Assembly (NCBI GenBank): GCA_963682055.1
Contig: OY821745.1
Coordinates: 18,907,342 to 18,971,341, forward strand
Reading direction: 5' to 3'
DNA from: Primula veris
Taxonomy: Eukaryota; Streptophyta; Magnoliopsida; Ericales; Primulaceae
DNA length: 64,000 nt
In this document: piece after piece, positions 23,916 to 36,664 of the stretch
How the letters are laid out: each line of letters opens with the position of its first letter
Numbering within the stretch: the first letter of the stretch is position 1
Translations under genes and position numbers: made by a program
Notes under the pieces: model-generated
What the model was told of the DNA's origin: nothing
The model's database searches: none
The model's input: only the letters and a program-made list of their open reading frames with translations

Positions 23916-25175
23916 GGAAGAAACATCCGAGTAGCTGAAGAAAACAAGCATGAATATATAGATTTGATTGCTGAGCAACGACTAGGCACGGCTATTCGTC
24001 CTCAGATCAACGCATTTACGGAAGGATGTAGTGATCTAACATCTTGTAACTTAATATCGATCTTTCCTGACCAGGAGCTGTACTCCAAATTAGTGGAATT
24101 CCGGATATCGACTGTGAGTTTTCTTTCCCCAATCATAAACGATGAATCACTTTTTCTCTTTTATCATCAGATCAACCTGAATTCTCTGACTATAATGTGA
24201 GTTTATTATGTTTTCTATTGAATAACTCTGGGTACAGCCATTCAATGGTTTTGGGAGGTGGTTCAGTGTCTTTGTGAAGAAGATAAGGCTTGACCATAAT
24301 TTTCCTCAAACCGGTAATTCATTAGATTTGAGAGACTATTTATTTTTCATGCAGAAATTTAATTTTCGACGTCTTTAAGGTTTCATGTTTTATATGCCCC
24401 CACTTCAACCATACATTTGCCAACCATATTTTCTTGCTTTTCTCTTCATTCACATTTCACGGCTTGTTTTTAATCTACTATCGGTTGCCTTTTCTTCTCC
24501 TCCCGAGGGGAAAATAGAATTGGCATTTGGCTTTCGGAACTGCTATTAGTGATTAAGTCTTACAAGTAAGAATGTATTCTAATGCAAGTGCCTTTAAAAG
24601 GATTCAACGCCTCAGAAAGAATTTCAGGGTCAAGAGAAGTCTGAGATTCACAAAGCTTACGGTAGCATTGACCACTTTCCTTATGCTCATACTTGTTATA
24701 TAATCTATTATTTCAATTCAGTCATTTGGGTTTTAGTACTTTACTTTGTTGTCTTAGCATGTGCTCGCTTCACTCTTAGTTTTTTTGATCTAATTTGGGG
24801 TTTTTCTATACAGAAGAAAAATTAATAGCTCAGTATGCAGTGTGGATGTAAAAACTCTTTGGCTTTTGTCTTTAAGTGAAAGAGCTTGTTTTAGAATAGG
24901 GAGCGTGTCGATTTCAAGTGAAAACCATATTCTGGTTCTAGTTTTTTTTTTTTTTAACTAGACGAGGCTTGAATTCGGTTCCCTTTTTATTCATTTTATA
25001 TTTTCTTATGTTACACTGATTCATTTTCTATCACCTTAATGAGATTCTTTAGCTTTCCGGATCGTGCAGTTTCAAACAGCTAGATCTACCCGACCACCCT
25101 TCGAGAAAAAAACGCCTATAGGAAAGATTGTTGCTTGCTATACATGAAGCCAATGAAGGGTTTGGATTAGGTTAA

Positions 25176-26789
25176 AGATTTCAAAGATTCTGCATAATGT
25201 ACTCTTGTGGATATAAATAAGCCGTTGGAAAGTTTTTATTGATAGTAAGATACAGTAAAGGACGCAATCTGACTGTCTTAATCTTAACTGTAATCATGTT
25301 TATATATGTTGTACAAATGCATTTTCTCCGCTTTGTAAGGCTTTTCTTACCACCTTAGGCTTTTCTTACCACATTTCTGATAGAAAATCAGTTTGCACAG
25401 CGGAAAAAAAAATGTGTCCAGATTCTTAGGTTTGATATGTACGTATATTATACATGATCTTTTAACATATATGTTTAGATCATACCGAATAACAGAAGTG
25501 AACAGATGACGACTGTGATGGAACAGATTCGTCTCAACTCTTCTACCTTATTCCTAACTAGCACATTGCTTCTTTAAAGAGGGTAGACTCTTTCTCTCTC
25601 TAGGCAATCTCGAAATATAGTTATGAAAAACTTATTCTGTTAAGAAAAAGAGCGTGATATATGTAGGATAAGGTAAAAACTTGTAGGCTGATTAGTATAC
25701 AGTTTCTTAAAAATATTTTGTGCTATCATATCTCCTTAAAAACCGAGATATAAACAATCAATTTAAATCTTAATTTATTCCACTAAAGATCACGACTGAT
25801 CTCTCTACCATAATCCGAATATCCAATTCGTTTCAATTGTCAAACATGTTCATTATCTTCCCACGTAAAGATTAATCAGATACTCATTTATTAAATTACA
25901 TCACTGACTGAACGTATTATCTCCAAGCCCGTCGCTTAACTTATTTGTCGTGTCGGATTATAAATCCACCTGCAGGGTTTACACGAACAAAACTTATAAG
26001 CTTCCTCAATGGATTATCATCAATCACTTACGGGACATGCATTTCTTTTTATTACTAATAAACACTGATATAAATAATGCTGCTATCCAACTCATTAAGT
26101 TTATTGACTCGTTACGAATCTCACCATTTATGAATTAAAATAACAAACACATTCATACATGTCTAAATAGAAATATAGGAATTAAGAGCATAAACAATAA
26201 CTATGACCACGAGTTATAAATTATTTTGTCTAGTCAGTCACCAAATGATTATTTCGTAACAGTTCTGTTTAATACACACAACGTGTACTAGTAAATGGAG
26301 TTGGAATTTATCCATTTCTTATAGTTAAGACCACGTACTACAACTCTACTGATAGTGCGTTCATTTTCATCTAAAGTTATAAACATATAATTTATATTCT
26401 ATTAGAACCGACAGTCTAATCTTTCGTGTGTAAACTGTACTCTGCACACTAGACCATCTACTAAATAGAATAATAGACACTTATTTACTCATTTAAACAA
26501 TAATGATAAATAATAATTGCTCATATTATTCTCATTAAATAAATCAATTCAAAACATTGTCAAATATAAATTAAAAAACAAGCATGTCTTTTATTATATT
26601 TCTAACATTCCACTATGATATTTGGTTTCAATCTCTACTGGGTGTTTGAATATTTTCTTATCATAATGCACTGATTTACAATTTATATGTATACACACGT
26701 TAATCATGTTAATAATGTATACTATATGGACGTTAAATATAAGAAATAATGACAATTCAGTCAGACCCGTAAACATTCAACATGTATCT
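25176..26789. other. AT-rich intergenic sequence
   Basis: Downstream of the HECT remnant. No coding exon, RNA gene or clear repeat boundary is visible. Confidence 0.5.
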
Positions 26790-27593
26790 CGATCCGAAAA
26801 AAGTCGGGACCCGAATTTTCGGGATCCCGTAGGGTCGGGATTGATTTATCCCGAATCTCCCGACATATCTTTTTTATTTTACAACAAGGTCATTTTTTAT
26901 TAACAATTTTTATTTGAAAATTCTAAACATGTTATTAGCACGAAACATAATCCTAGTTTAAAAATAACACTCCTAATAAATGCAAAATTAAATTAACATA
27001 TAGTAGAAAAAATAGTGTAAAAATACAAATAATGGAGTAGATAAAAAAATTGATACATTTTTTATCAGATTCTTTTAGTATTTAGTTTTATTCATAAAAG
27101 CAACACTTATCATACTAAATGAGATACATTATCATTATAATTTTTATAATAGAAAAATAATGGTCATTTATCTTTTTTGGAGTAACAATATAACTTTTTA
27201 ATTTAAGTATATTTTTTATTTTAATAGTTTTATATATTCAAAACTACAAATCTATATTATACTTATTTAATTATAACTAATATATGAAATAAAAAGGATT
27301 GTAGCTCATATGGTTACATTACATCATAAACATATAAGGTTTGATTCTCATCACTTTCATTTGATTTAAATTAATTTATATTTTAGTGTTAAAAAAAAAT
27401 AAAAAATCATATTATATAATATAAAATTAATTAAAAAATCAGGTCGGGACACCCGACGAAATCAAAATTGTCACCCGATCTCAAAGTTTGTCGGGTCGGG
27501 ACAAAACCCGACGTTCTCGGATCAGAAAATTTCGGATTAGGTGCGTGTCGTAACACGGGCCGGGTCGGAATTTCGGGATTTTCCCCGACCCTA
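26790..27593. mobile_element. Possible non-autonomous DNA transposon with GC-rich, CGGG-type ends
   Basis: Both ends are rich in GTCGGG/CCCGAC words while the middle is very AT-rich. The right end reads, on the minus strand, TAGGGTCGGGGAAAATCCCG. A matching TAGGGTCGGGA occurs at the left at about 26829, inside a longer stretch of similar words. The pattern is hAT-like, but no 8-bp target duplication could be matched, so the left edge is uncertain. Confidence 0.4.
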
Positions 27594-27667
27594 GTTATAC
27601 TAATGCTCGGAACAAAATTGTTATTCTATTTATACTAAAAGATTAAGAACATTCTTGTAGTACACAC

Positions 27668-27801
27668 AAAATCACTTCTTACATATCTCATTCAGTGTAT
27701 AGCTAGCTAACAAAAGAGTAGATCCTAAGATCCTAAAATCACTTCTTACGTATCTCATTCAGTGTATAGCTAGCTAACGATAGAGTAGATCCTAAAAGAC
27801 G
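27668..27801. repeat. 67-bp direct tandem duplication
   Basis: The segment AAAATCACTTCTTACATATC... is repeated with a period of 67 bases and few changes, including the words GTATAGCTAGCTAAC and AGAGTAGATCCTAA. Confidence 0.85.
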
Positions 27802-27807
27802 ATGTCG

Positions 27808-27834
27808 TGCCTTGCGCGGGGCAGTTCCACTAGT
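27808..27834 (+). mobile_element. Helitron-like 3' terminus
   Basis: A short hairpin (stem TGCC 27808-27811 with GGCA 27820-27823) is followed after six bases by CTAG and then T (27830-27834). This matches the hairpin plus CTRR-T layout of plant Helitron 3' ends. No 5' TC end or coding sequence was found, so this is a terminus call only. Confidence 0.4.
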
Positions 27835-27926
27835 TATTTCAAAAGTAGCAAATAATAATCAACGAGTCATTCTATAAAGTAAGGAAATATACGCTAGAAT
27901 AGGCAAATATGTTTATCTATTCTCAC

Positions 27927-27959
27927 ACTAGTAAAATTTACCCACGCGCTGCGTATGGG
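27927..27959 (-). mobile_element. Second Helitron-like 3' terminus, opposite orientation
   Basis: On the minus strand a GC-rich hairpin (plus-strand arms CCCACGC 27941-27947 and GCGT-AT-GGG 27951-27959) is followed after nine bases by CTAG and T. It faces the terminus at 27808-27834 about 95 bp away. The same limits apply. Confidence 0.35.
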
Positions 27960-30255
27960 ATGCGTAGTGGCATAAATCTCGTAATATATTTTATTTTGAA
28001 CATAATATTCATATTTGGTATCATTTATTGTAGTTATGCAGGTTAAAACGAATTGTTAATTAATTTAGACTACATCCGTAATTAGGAAAATATAATGATG
28101 ACAATTTGTTAATTAATTAGATTAGGTATATTGGTAATTATTAAAACATAGTGAGAGTATTTTTAAAAAAATTGGATAAAATTGAGCAGATTCATCTATC
28201 TTGGTTGGGTTATTATAATAGAACAATATAATCACACGATATACCAGATTCAAATTTTTTCCCCTTTCTAGACATAATTTCCTTTTCTCCCGGGAAACTA
28301 TGGTATGCACTTTCCAGATTTTTACTTACCAATTGATCACATGATTCTACGTACTTAACATTCACTTAAACATCTTAATTACACGTAGTGACTTATTTTT
28401 GTTTGCGTTACTAAGAATTCAATTCTAGACATGCAATTACTAAATAAAAATAGTTAAGTAACAAACCGCGTGGCACTAGTCATACAACCAGTTACTATAT
28501 AATACAAGTTTTTATTTTATTTAAAACAAAACATATGCAGCATTAATTTGGTTCCATCTTACATGTACAATTAATATTAACATAAAACAGAAACTATATA
28601 ATATTATGCAAGTTAAGCCTTACGGTAAATTTCAGTTTTATCATACTAAATCAAGCAATAATTAAATTTTAATGAGAGAGTTACGACTCGACTCGGTGTA
28701 GATTTAATTGTTACCATAACTTTGTTAACATGTGTAAGTTTATTTATCTGCACCGTGTTTGTATATAATTGTATGATTTGATTTTCAATGTGTTTATACC
28801 AATTCATGGATTAAAATATCCAACAAATTGAAGTGGGAGAAAGTGCTTTGCCAATTTAGATTAAAGACATATAAGTAAAAATATATACAAACATATATAC
28901 TGTGGCTCCGCCACGTCTGGTTGTAACAATCACGCCCTTATTCTGATTCGTTGTCCAAATCTTATGGCTGTTTCACTAAGTAGGCATGTCATTTATCATT
29001 CAAAGATAAGTTTGGAAAAATAGTAGCCATGCCAGCTTCATTTGTAGAAAGACTACGGGGAATCTACAAAAGCAACGAAATAACTTATACCATAAAATTC
29101 ATTCACTTTTTTTGTGACTTTGTAAGATCTATGTTTTGATATTGATAATTTGCTTTTGCCTTATTTTTTAGTCCTTCCGTCGTGGTAAAGTAGGCATCAG
29201 GTTATAAAAGAGGCTGATTTAGAAGTATTTGTTCAAACTTTTGATCGATATATCTAAAAGCAATAAATTAAATAACACGTACGTACTAAAATGACATAAA
29301 CAAGTATTTCACAAATGTAATAAAGGGACAGTTTTATAAATTCCAACACTAACAAAATTGAAATGAAAATACATATAATGGTGGACATATTAATTAGTAT
29401 AATTACTAAACTGTCGGAGTGAAATATAATACACTGAAACTGTCAGGCAAAATAGTCTAATTATTAAAATGTCGGTTTGAACAGTATTAAACAAAACTAC
29501 ACTACCAAACAAATTTAAATTATACTACTGGACAGAATAGTAAATAACATAAATTAAAAGACTTAAAAATAAAAGATGAGCTAAATACAAACAATTGTGT
29601 TTTTAAATGATATTTGCACTACCACATTTCTATTTCGAATGTATACGGCACTTCGTTCCCAAGGTAATGTCTATTAAGTGCCTCTCGTACGTGTATTATT
29701 CCACGTAATAGGGTATCGAACGAGTACGAGTGCAGGTGCAGTGAATAAACGGGTAACGTACCCGATATCGAATCTGAGAAAACCGATTTTATGTAAGAAA
29801 CGTTGTTTTATGTGTTTCTCACAATTATTACTACGATGAAGAAGGTGTCAGCGGCTAGTTTATCAGGCTAACGGCTCGATTCCTTTTGGTTAAGCTTAAA
29901 CCGGTTAATTTCACAAAATAAGATTGATCAGAGGAATTCATATTCAAGATTAACACCAAAAATCAAGATTTTAACAACAGAAAATAAACCAAAAAAGCAG
30001 ACTAAGCAGATTTTAACAAAATCACCTAAAAACAACATTTTAGCTACTGTTCCCCAGCACCCAAGCTAAAATAGCGACCGCTCTCCGAACGTGTTTTTTT
30101 CACACCAAGTTGTGATGCATGAGTACGACAACGGTTGCGGTAAATAAAGTGGGCAAGAGAGCCCGAAATGGAATCCGAGGAACATGAGATTTAAGTGGTT
30201 TTGGTTAATTAGGGGTAAATTAAATTGATGAGAGAGCGGTCGCGGTTAGGTTCTC
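27960..30255. other. AT-rich intergenic sequence
   Basis: No gene is visible. Only scattered AT-rich low-complexity sequence and a few GC-richer patches (about 29640-29780) with no open reading frame. Confidence 0.5.
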
Positions 30256-30263
30256 AATCCAAC

Positions 30264-30618
30264 TAGGGGTGAGCACGGGACGGATTGAGCTTAATGCTAA
30301 CCCAACCCGTAGAATAAATCGCGATGCGGATTGGTAAAAATTAAATGTCTAGCCAATCCAACTCGTTATAATTAAAAGTCTAATCTAACCCAACCCGCAA
30401 AATAAATTACGGGTTAGGTTTGAGTAGATTCTTAAATTTTTATTTTGGTCCTTCATTTTTTATATTTTGCATAATCAACCTAAAATTTAAAATAAATTAA
30501 ATCTTTTAAAGAAAAATATATATTAAAAACAATAAAAATACGTTTAGAACATTCACGAACAAGTAACCAAACTAAAATATAACAAGAGTGTCATGTTAGT
30601 ATATTGAAATACACACAA

Positions 30619-30687
<69 letters not shown>

Positions 30688-30778
30688 CAGGTTGAAACGG
30701 GTTGGGCGGATTAACCCGCGGTTTGGGAATCTCAACCCTAACCCAACCCGCGGTTTACAATTTTTTTGCCCACCCCTA
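30264..30778. mobile_element. Non-autonomous hAT element, complete
   Basis: The 515-bp element starts TAGGGGTGAGCAC and ends TTTGCCCACCCCTA (imperfect inverted ends). A perfect 8-bp target duplication AATCCAAC flanks it (30256-30263 and 30779-30786), the hAT length. The subterminal parts are rich in AACCC/GGGTT words (for example AACCCGCGG). A (TA)n tract occupies about 30616-30685. No transposase is encoded. Confidence 0.9.
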
Positions 30779-30786
30779 AATCCAAC

Positions 30787-33280
30787 ATCCGGATTGCTCA
30801 TGTTTATATGGGTGGATATTAACTATACAATCGTTTTGAGTGTTTTGACGAAAAAATAAATACTATTAGCGTTGCTTTAGTGATCGAAATAAATTCGTCT
30901 TTCAATTAACATGCAATAGGCAAAAAGTTTAATGTTTAAATTGCTGTAAACAGATACAAACATGCTAGTAAAACAGTAAAGAATAGAAAAAAACGAAGTT
31001 GTATTGAAAGAACGAGTATCGAACTTACAAACATCTCAAATTTAGCTTTTGGTAAATTGAGGTTTTTGTGCACCAAAAGCTCAATTCTCTCCTCTTCTCT
31101 CGCTAAATGTGGTCTATGCGTTTTTTACTATTGAATGTATATGTTTTACAGATACGGAAGTCGGAGATATAGTAATCAAATCATAACAAACTCTATCGAA
31201 TCGCGCAAACTTAAAATTAAAGTTATGTTCACTTAACCGAATAAGATAATCAGTGAAGTCTAACCGGTTATGTTCATCTTCTAAAAGTTTTTTTTTTGAA
31301 TGAGCTTCTCTTATCCGTCAAGAACTAGCTGAATGTGATTTTGATTTGATTTTTGACCCCTTCAAAGTCTTATTTTTTCGATTTGGTCCGTATTCATGTT
31401 ATCTTTTCTTTCTAATTACGTTTTTGTGCTAATTGAATCCATGTCTTTTTTTCTACAAAAATGTAAATAAGTGCAAATTAAATAAAAAAACTCAGATTTT
31501 ACGAAATAATGATTAAAAAAGTTAAATTAATAGTAAAACTACTCTAATAATAGTCAAATTAACCCATATAAAATACCATTTCGTCCGCTAATTAATAGTA
31601 TTAACAAACATTTGGTGTTTATGTATTTTGTTAAATTTATAATTTCATAATAATATTTAGTCGTACAATGATCACAATTCAATTGGAACTGAAACTTCTT
31701 TAACAGTTTTAAGGACAATTAGGGGTTGATTTCAGTGAAGACTACTAGACTCCTTTTAGATTTTTGATGAAAAAGTACGCACTCTTAAATAATTTGTCAA
31801 CTTGAAAATAAAAAGAACCTAAGAAAAAGAAAAGAATGAACAATCTTAAAAGTCCACACCTTTGGTGACCCTAATAAGTACCTAACACAATTTGTATACA
31901 AAGAGTACTGAAAAAATTTATATTATTATCTAACGAAGATGATGGAAAGAGGGGGCAAAGTTGAGAAATAAAGCTAATGAGAGCATCTCATGTCATGGTC
32001 TGGCTACTCAGATATATCTGCACTACAGATGGACGTTCCGTGCTTTTTCTTGGATTTTTTTTCATTACCTTCTACTTTCTCTTTTTCTTTTGCTTTCAAA
32101 TATACCAGATATATTTGTTTCAAATATAGAGGTGCGGGGCGGACCCACTGCCTGGGGTCGCATGCCCATCCTCGCACGATTTTTAATTTTTTTTATATAT
32201 ATGTAATTTAATTTTTTTAATATATATACATTGATCGATAGTTTCTCTAATTAAGTAAAAAAGTTATTGGGGTATTGATAAAATTAGATTTAAGTTAGTG
32301 AAAAATTAGAACTTCAAATCATGTTACTTGTTTTTTTTATAAAATTTTCTGTTTTTACCTTTAAATTACCAAATTTTGTAAATAATCATTATATTTTTCC
32401 AAACAAAATTACTGAAAAATTATTTATTCTTATACTAGACCTTATTTATTTTATATTTTATTTGATATATTTTTTACACGATCTATATCCCTAAAAAAAA
32501 TCATGCTGGTTTGATGTGCACCCTTCTTGTTTTTCTCCAAAAAGTTCCCGTTCCCCATTTAATTTATAGGGTTCGAATTTAATGCAGTAGTAACCGTGCT
32601 GTTAATTTTACTGTAGTACGTGGGCCATTGAAGTCTGTACAAGTGTCCCATTAAATTACATATATACTAACTATACTTTGGTTAAACACTAATCATTCCG
32701 TCTCTCTCGATTAATTACATTCCCCTCCTTAAATCTCGAATTAATTGAAGTCCGATAGCATTTTAAAATACTTATTAGTTTTTAGTATCAATAAATTTTT
32801 TTATTAATATAACATAACTTTTTTTAAAAATTTAATTAGAGTTTGATACCACTAGGTTAAATATATAAATATCTTCAAATCTGTTTTGGTCTATTATAAC
32901 ACTACATTTTCTCTATCTAGAATAAAATCCATCACCACCGTCACGATTTGGCCGGAGCTCTGCCACCGTTGTCGAAGCTCCGGTGACAGACTAAACTTCT
33001 CTCCCTCACCTCAGTCGTTCATCCCTCCTCCCCTCTCTCTTAATATGTGAAACCCTCTCTCTCTATATGTGTATGTATGTATATATATGTGTGTAAATAT
33101 ATGTATATATCCGGTCTAATAGTTTCTGATCTATGATCTGACCCCTCTATTTTTATGGCGGTGATAACGTCACGGATGATGTGTACATATGACTATGGTG
33201 ACAGTCCATTTTTTTTTTAAATTGATGGTGACAATTCATGGGTGGTGGAAGGAGGGGTAGTCCATTCATTAAAAGCATGT
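30787..33280. other. AT-rich intergenic sequence
   Basis: No gene is supported. A GC-richer patch at 32130-32185 and CT-rich tracts at 32995-33065 stand out, but neither forms a coding or structured RNA feature that can be recognised. Confidence 0.5.
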
Positions 33281-33324
33281 GATCAATGTTTAATTACGTC
33301 TGTTACTTAAATTAACCGCATGCA

Positions 33325-34340
33325 TACTAGTTTTGTTAAATTTTTATTATTAACTAGTGACATATTATTATTTAAAAATCTATTAAATTACACATATGCA
33401 TATTAAGTTAAACACTCAATTAGTTTTAAATTTAACAATGTTACCTATTTTAATTAAAAATTAATTATTCAAAATATAGTATTTATGTGTTTTTTTCAGC
33501 ACCATACACCCAAATTTAGTAGATATAAATGAAGTATATGTTCATATCTAGTACGATTCCAGAATTTGGTGAGGATTTTTATTGGAATGATTTTTGGTTA
33601 TTTAAGATTGTTCATTAGTAGCTCTTTTATGTAATTGTTCTTTTATGAAAATTTGTCCGATGGAGTGCTTTGTCTAGACTATAAATTTTGATGGGTACAT
33701 CGTACAACCTTTAGCTCTGAAGTTTTTTTCGTAGATGCAAATTTTAAAATTGTTATCTTTAATTGTGAATGTGTGGTTACACATTTTTGTCATGTTATCA
33801 ATTAATAATAATTAAAAAAATTATTATCTTTAAGAATATTTTTAATGTTTATAAAGTTAACACACATTTTAACACATCTAATGGAAAAACAAAATTGCAT
33901 TGTTAGAGCATCCACAATAGTTTTATTAACTTTTTATTTTTAACTAGCGACATATAATCATTTAAAAAGCTATTAAATGACACAGGTGCATATTAACTTA
34001 AACACCCATATTAGTTTTAACTTTAACAATGTTACCTATTTTAATTAAAAATTAATAATTCAAAATATAGTACTATGGATAAGTGCTGAAAGAAAATAAA
34101 TAGCAGTACGGTAGAGATAGAAAAAATATGCTTGAGAAATGTCAATTAATTGTGTGTGTTAGACTTTTTTTACCATATCATCAATTAATAACAATTAAAA
34201 AAATTATTATTTTTAATAATGTTTTTAACATTTATAAAGTTAACACACAGTTTAACACACCTAATGATGAGACAAAATTGCATTATTAGTTAACATTTTT
34301 AATTAACAAGAGAGATAACAACACTATTGTAGATACTTTT
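33325..34340. mobile_element. Two related AT-rich MITE copies, the second nearly complete
   Basis: The second copy (about 33905-34340) has imperfect inverted ends AGCATCCACAATAG and CTATTGTAGATAC. The preceding segment (about 33325-33900) repeats its inside in the same order: TTAACTAGTGACATAT, then TTTAACAATGTTACC, then ATCAATTAATAATAATT, then AAGTTAACACACA. The copies are clearly diverged. Without a secure target duplication the superfamily stays open. Confidence 0.5.
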
Positions 34341-34689
34341 AGCTAAAATTTTTAGTTAACAATAAAGATAACAACGAATGGACAGTTTAAGTACTAATAC
34401 TATATAACAAGACAAGACAAACTAGCTAATCTTTATTTCTCTATACATAATTTGATAATTCCTTCCACTCTTTTGACATACCGTCTAATTTAAATAAGTG
34501 GAATACAATGATTCTGACATTGATTTTTAATTAAAGAAAACAAGACAAATTAAAGAACGAATTCGCCAATATAATTTTTTTGAAATCGTACCAACACAAT
34601 GAAAAACAAAACAATTTTTAAATCACACAATTGATTTTTAAAAATTGGATTTTTGTAAGGGCATAGTTACATTTCATATTATGCTTCTG

Positions 34690-35765
34690 ATAAAATTGTC
34701 CAAAGGAAATTCAAAAAAAATATGATTATTTTTTATATTACATTGTCAAAATATTTGAATTAGATTGTCAAATTTTTGTATTATATTGTATTAGATTGTC
34801 AAAAAGTTTGTATTAGATTGTCAAAAAAAATTTCTATTAAATTATTAAAAAAAATATATTAGATTGTAAAAAAAAATACATTAGATTGTCAAAAATATTT
34901 TATTAGATGTCAACAAAATTGTATTAGATTGTCAAGAAAATTGTATAAATTGTCAAAAAATTTGTATTAAAGTGTCAAAAATATTGTATTAGATCGTAAA
35001 AAAAACCGTATTAAATTGTCAATTTTTTTTTGATAATCTATTATTATTTTTCTGACAATATGATTCAATTTTTCGGCAATCTAATACCAAAAAATTTGTA
35101 TTATATTATCACAAAAACTGCATAGATTGTCGTAAAAATTGCATTAGATTGTCAAAAATATGTATTAGATTTTCAATTTTTTTGTATTGAATAACCCAAA
35201 AACTTGAATTATATTATAAAAAAATTGTATTAGATTGTCAACAAAAATTGTATTAGATTGTAAAAACAATTGTATAAAATTGTCAAAAAAATTATATTAG
35301 ATTGCAAATGTATTAGGTTGTCAAAAATGTTGTATTAGATTATCTATTTTTTTGGTATTAGATTGTTAATTTTTTATATTAAATTGCTGAAAAAATTGAA
35401 TTATATTGTCAAAAATTGTCTATTAGATTGTCCAATAAATTATAATATATTTTCAAAATTTTGTATTAGATTGTAAAAAAAATGTATTAGATTTTCATAA
35501 AATTTATATTAGATTGTCATAAAAATTACATTATCTTGTTTATTAGATTGTCAAAATATGTATTAGATTGAGGAAAACTTGCATTAGATTGTTAAAAAAA
35601 ATTGTATTAATGTTTTTGGATTTTTTTATTTTTTCCAATTTTTGGTATTATATTGTCAAAAAAATTGTATTGATTGTCACTAAAATTGTATTAGATTGTC
35701 TATTAGATTGTCGAAAATTTATATTATATTGTAAAAAAAAATGTATTAGATTGTAAGAAAACATT
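34690..35765. repeat. Degenerate minisatellite, about 1.1 kb
   Basis: About 45 imperfect copies of a unit near TTGTATTAGATTGTCAAAAAAA (20-24 bases, variable A run). Copies differ in A-run length and by loss of segments, as expected from slippage and decay. No coding meaning; short open frames here are low-complexity. Confidence 0.85.
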
Positions 35766-36261
35766 GAATTTTAATTTTTTTTTGGATTTTTCTATAAAAT
35801 TTTTTTATTTTATTTTTTCCAAACTTTCTATTTTTAAATTTTTTTTAAAGATAATTCTGGATTTTTTAAGAATTTTTTGGAATTTTTTCCTTTATTTCTC
35901 GATTTTTAATTTTTTTTTTCCAAATTTTATAATCTTTCTGGATTTTTTTTTTACTTTTTTCCTTCTTTTTTTTAATTTTCCGGTTAATGCCGGAGTTCGA
36001 CGGTCAACGCCGGAGACAGGTCAATAGTCTTAGTCTTGGTCTTGGTCAAACTTTTATTAGGCTAAATGTGTTGGAGTTTACCTATATATTGAGAAGTGTT
36101 ACTAATTTGCAATAAATATTTTAAAAGTGCTACTAACTCTTAAATTAAGAGTTTCAAAAGATACGAGACTCTAATTCACTCTTAAATCTATCCGTGTCTT
36201 GTTTTCTAAAGTGACTTTGATGATGATAGTATCCTTAGCTACTAATCAATTATGTGACTAG
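35766..36261. other. T-rich low-complexity stretch and spacer
   Basis: 35766-35985 is almost pure T with scattered A/G/C (TTTTGGATTTTT words), continuous with the minisatellite. The rest is ordinary spacer containing duplicated words (GCCGGAG, near 35990 and 36010). Confidence 0.5.

Positions 36262-36293
<32 letters not shown>
36262..36293. repeat. (TA)n microsatellite
   Basis: About 16 TA units directly before sequence resembling the end of a small transposon (GGAGTGGGATCC..., 36294-36385) and the truncated Cassandra LTR. Confidence 0.9.
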
Positions 36294-36295
<2 letters not shown>

Positions 36296-36385
36296 AGTGG
36301 GATCCATACACACATAAAAAAACATATTATGTTTACACATCAATCACAACCCTCCATTTACTTACTTTTAATGGTCAAGATTAGT

Positions 36386-36646
36386 TCTGTGGTGCGGTGT
36401 TGTGCGTCAGTCCCACATCGTCCAGATATGAGAGTACTCGTGTGGTATATGAGTTTAAAGATCCATTTTCTATCAACAAGGCCTTTTAAATCTGTGCGGC
36501 ACAATAGCGAGGACGGAACTTTATAGTTAAGCGTGCTTAACTTGGAGTAGTACCAGGATGGGTGACCCCCCTGGGAAGTTGTGCCAAAGCGGACAATATT
36601 GTTGATACGGGCATGGCGGTTCGGCCCGTGGGGCCGGGTCGTTACA
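36386..36646 (+). repeat. Truncated Cassandra LTR with 5S rRNA-like segment
   Basis: The segment matches the LTRs of the complete Cassandra at 5828-6518 but in plus orientation, and lacks about the first 27 bases. The 5S-like stretch is at about 36523-36586 (AGTTAAGCGTGCT then GATGGGTGACC). It ends with the expected GGGTCGTTACA. Cassandra interior (primer site) does not follow; instead gypsy gag sequence starts 18 bp later. Confidence 0.85.
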
Positions 36647-36664
36647 GACTCGCCACGAGTTGAC

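Larger units (their letters stand above)
16396..25175 (+). pseudogene. C-terminal HECT-domain remnant of a UPL1/UPL2-like E3 ubiquitin ligase, split by a copia element
   Basis: Functional homologues are giant HECT E3 ligases that transfer ubiquitin through a C-terminal cysteine. Only the last part of the HECT domain is present. The first exon piece, 16396-16476 (NDISDVLDLTFGIDAHEEK), is followed by a GT-AG intron 16477-16561. The next exon starts VTDYELINDG at 16562 and is cut at 16593; it resumes at 23921 with NIRVAEENKHEYIDL and IRPQINAF up to about 24113. Weaker pieces follow at 24235-24292 (IQWFWEVVQ), 24581-24700 (ending PYAHTC, which keeps the catalytic-cysteine context) and 25078-25175 (ERLLLAIHEANEGFGLG then stop). 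No upstream UPL exons exist here and several pieces are frame-broken, so this is a duplicated, decayed fragment. Confidence 0.82.

Noticed and set aside
16396..25175. A functional UPL ubiquitin ligase gene
   Set aside because: Only C-terminal HECT pieces exist, several are out of frame, and a 7.3-kb copia element splits one exon.
34690..35765. CRISPR array or regularly spaced repeat system
   Set aside because: The units are contiguous, degenerate and without unique spacers, in a plant genome.
35568..36027. Small Phe/Leu-rich membrane-like proteins
   Set aside because: They are translations of the minisatellite and T-rich low-complexity sequence.
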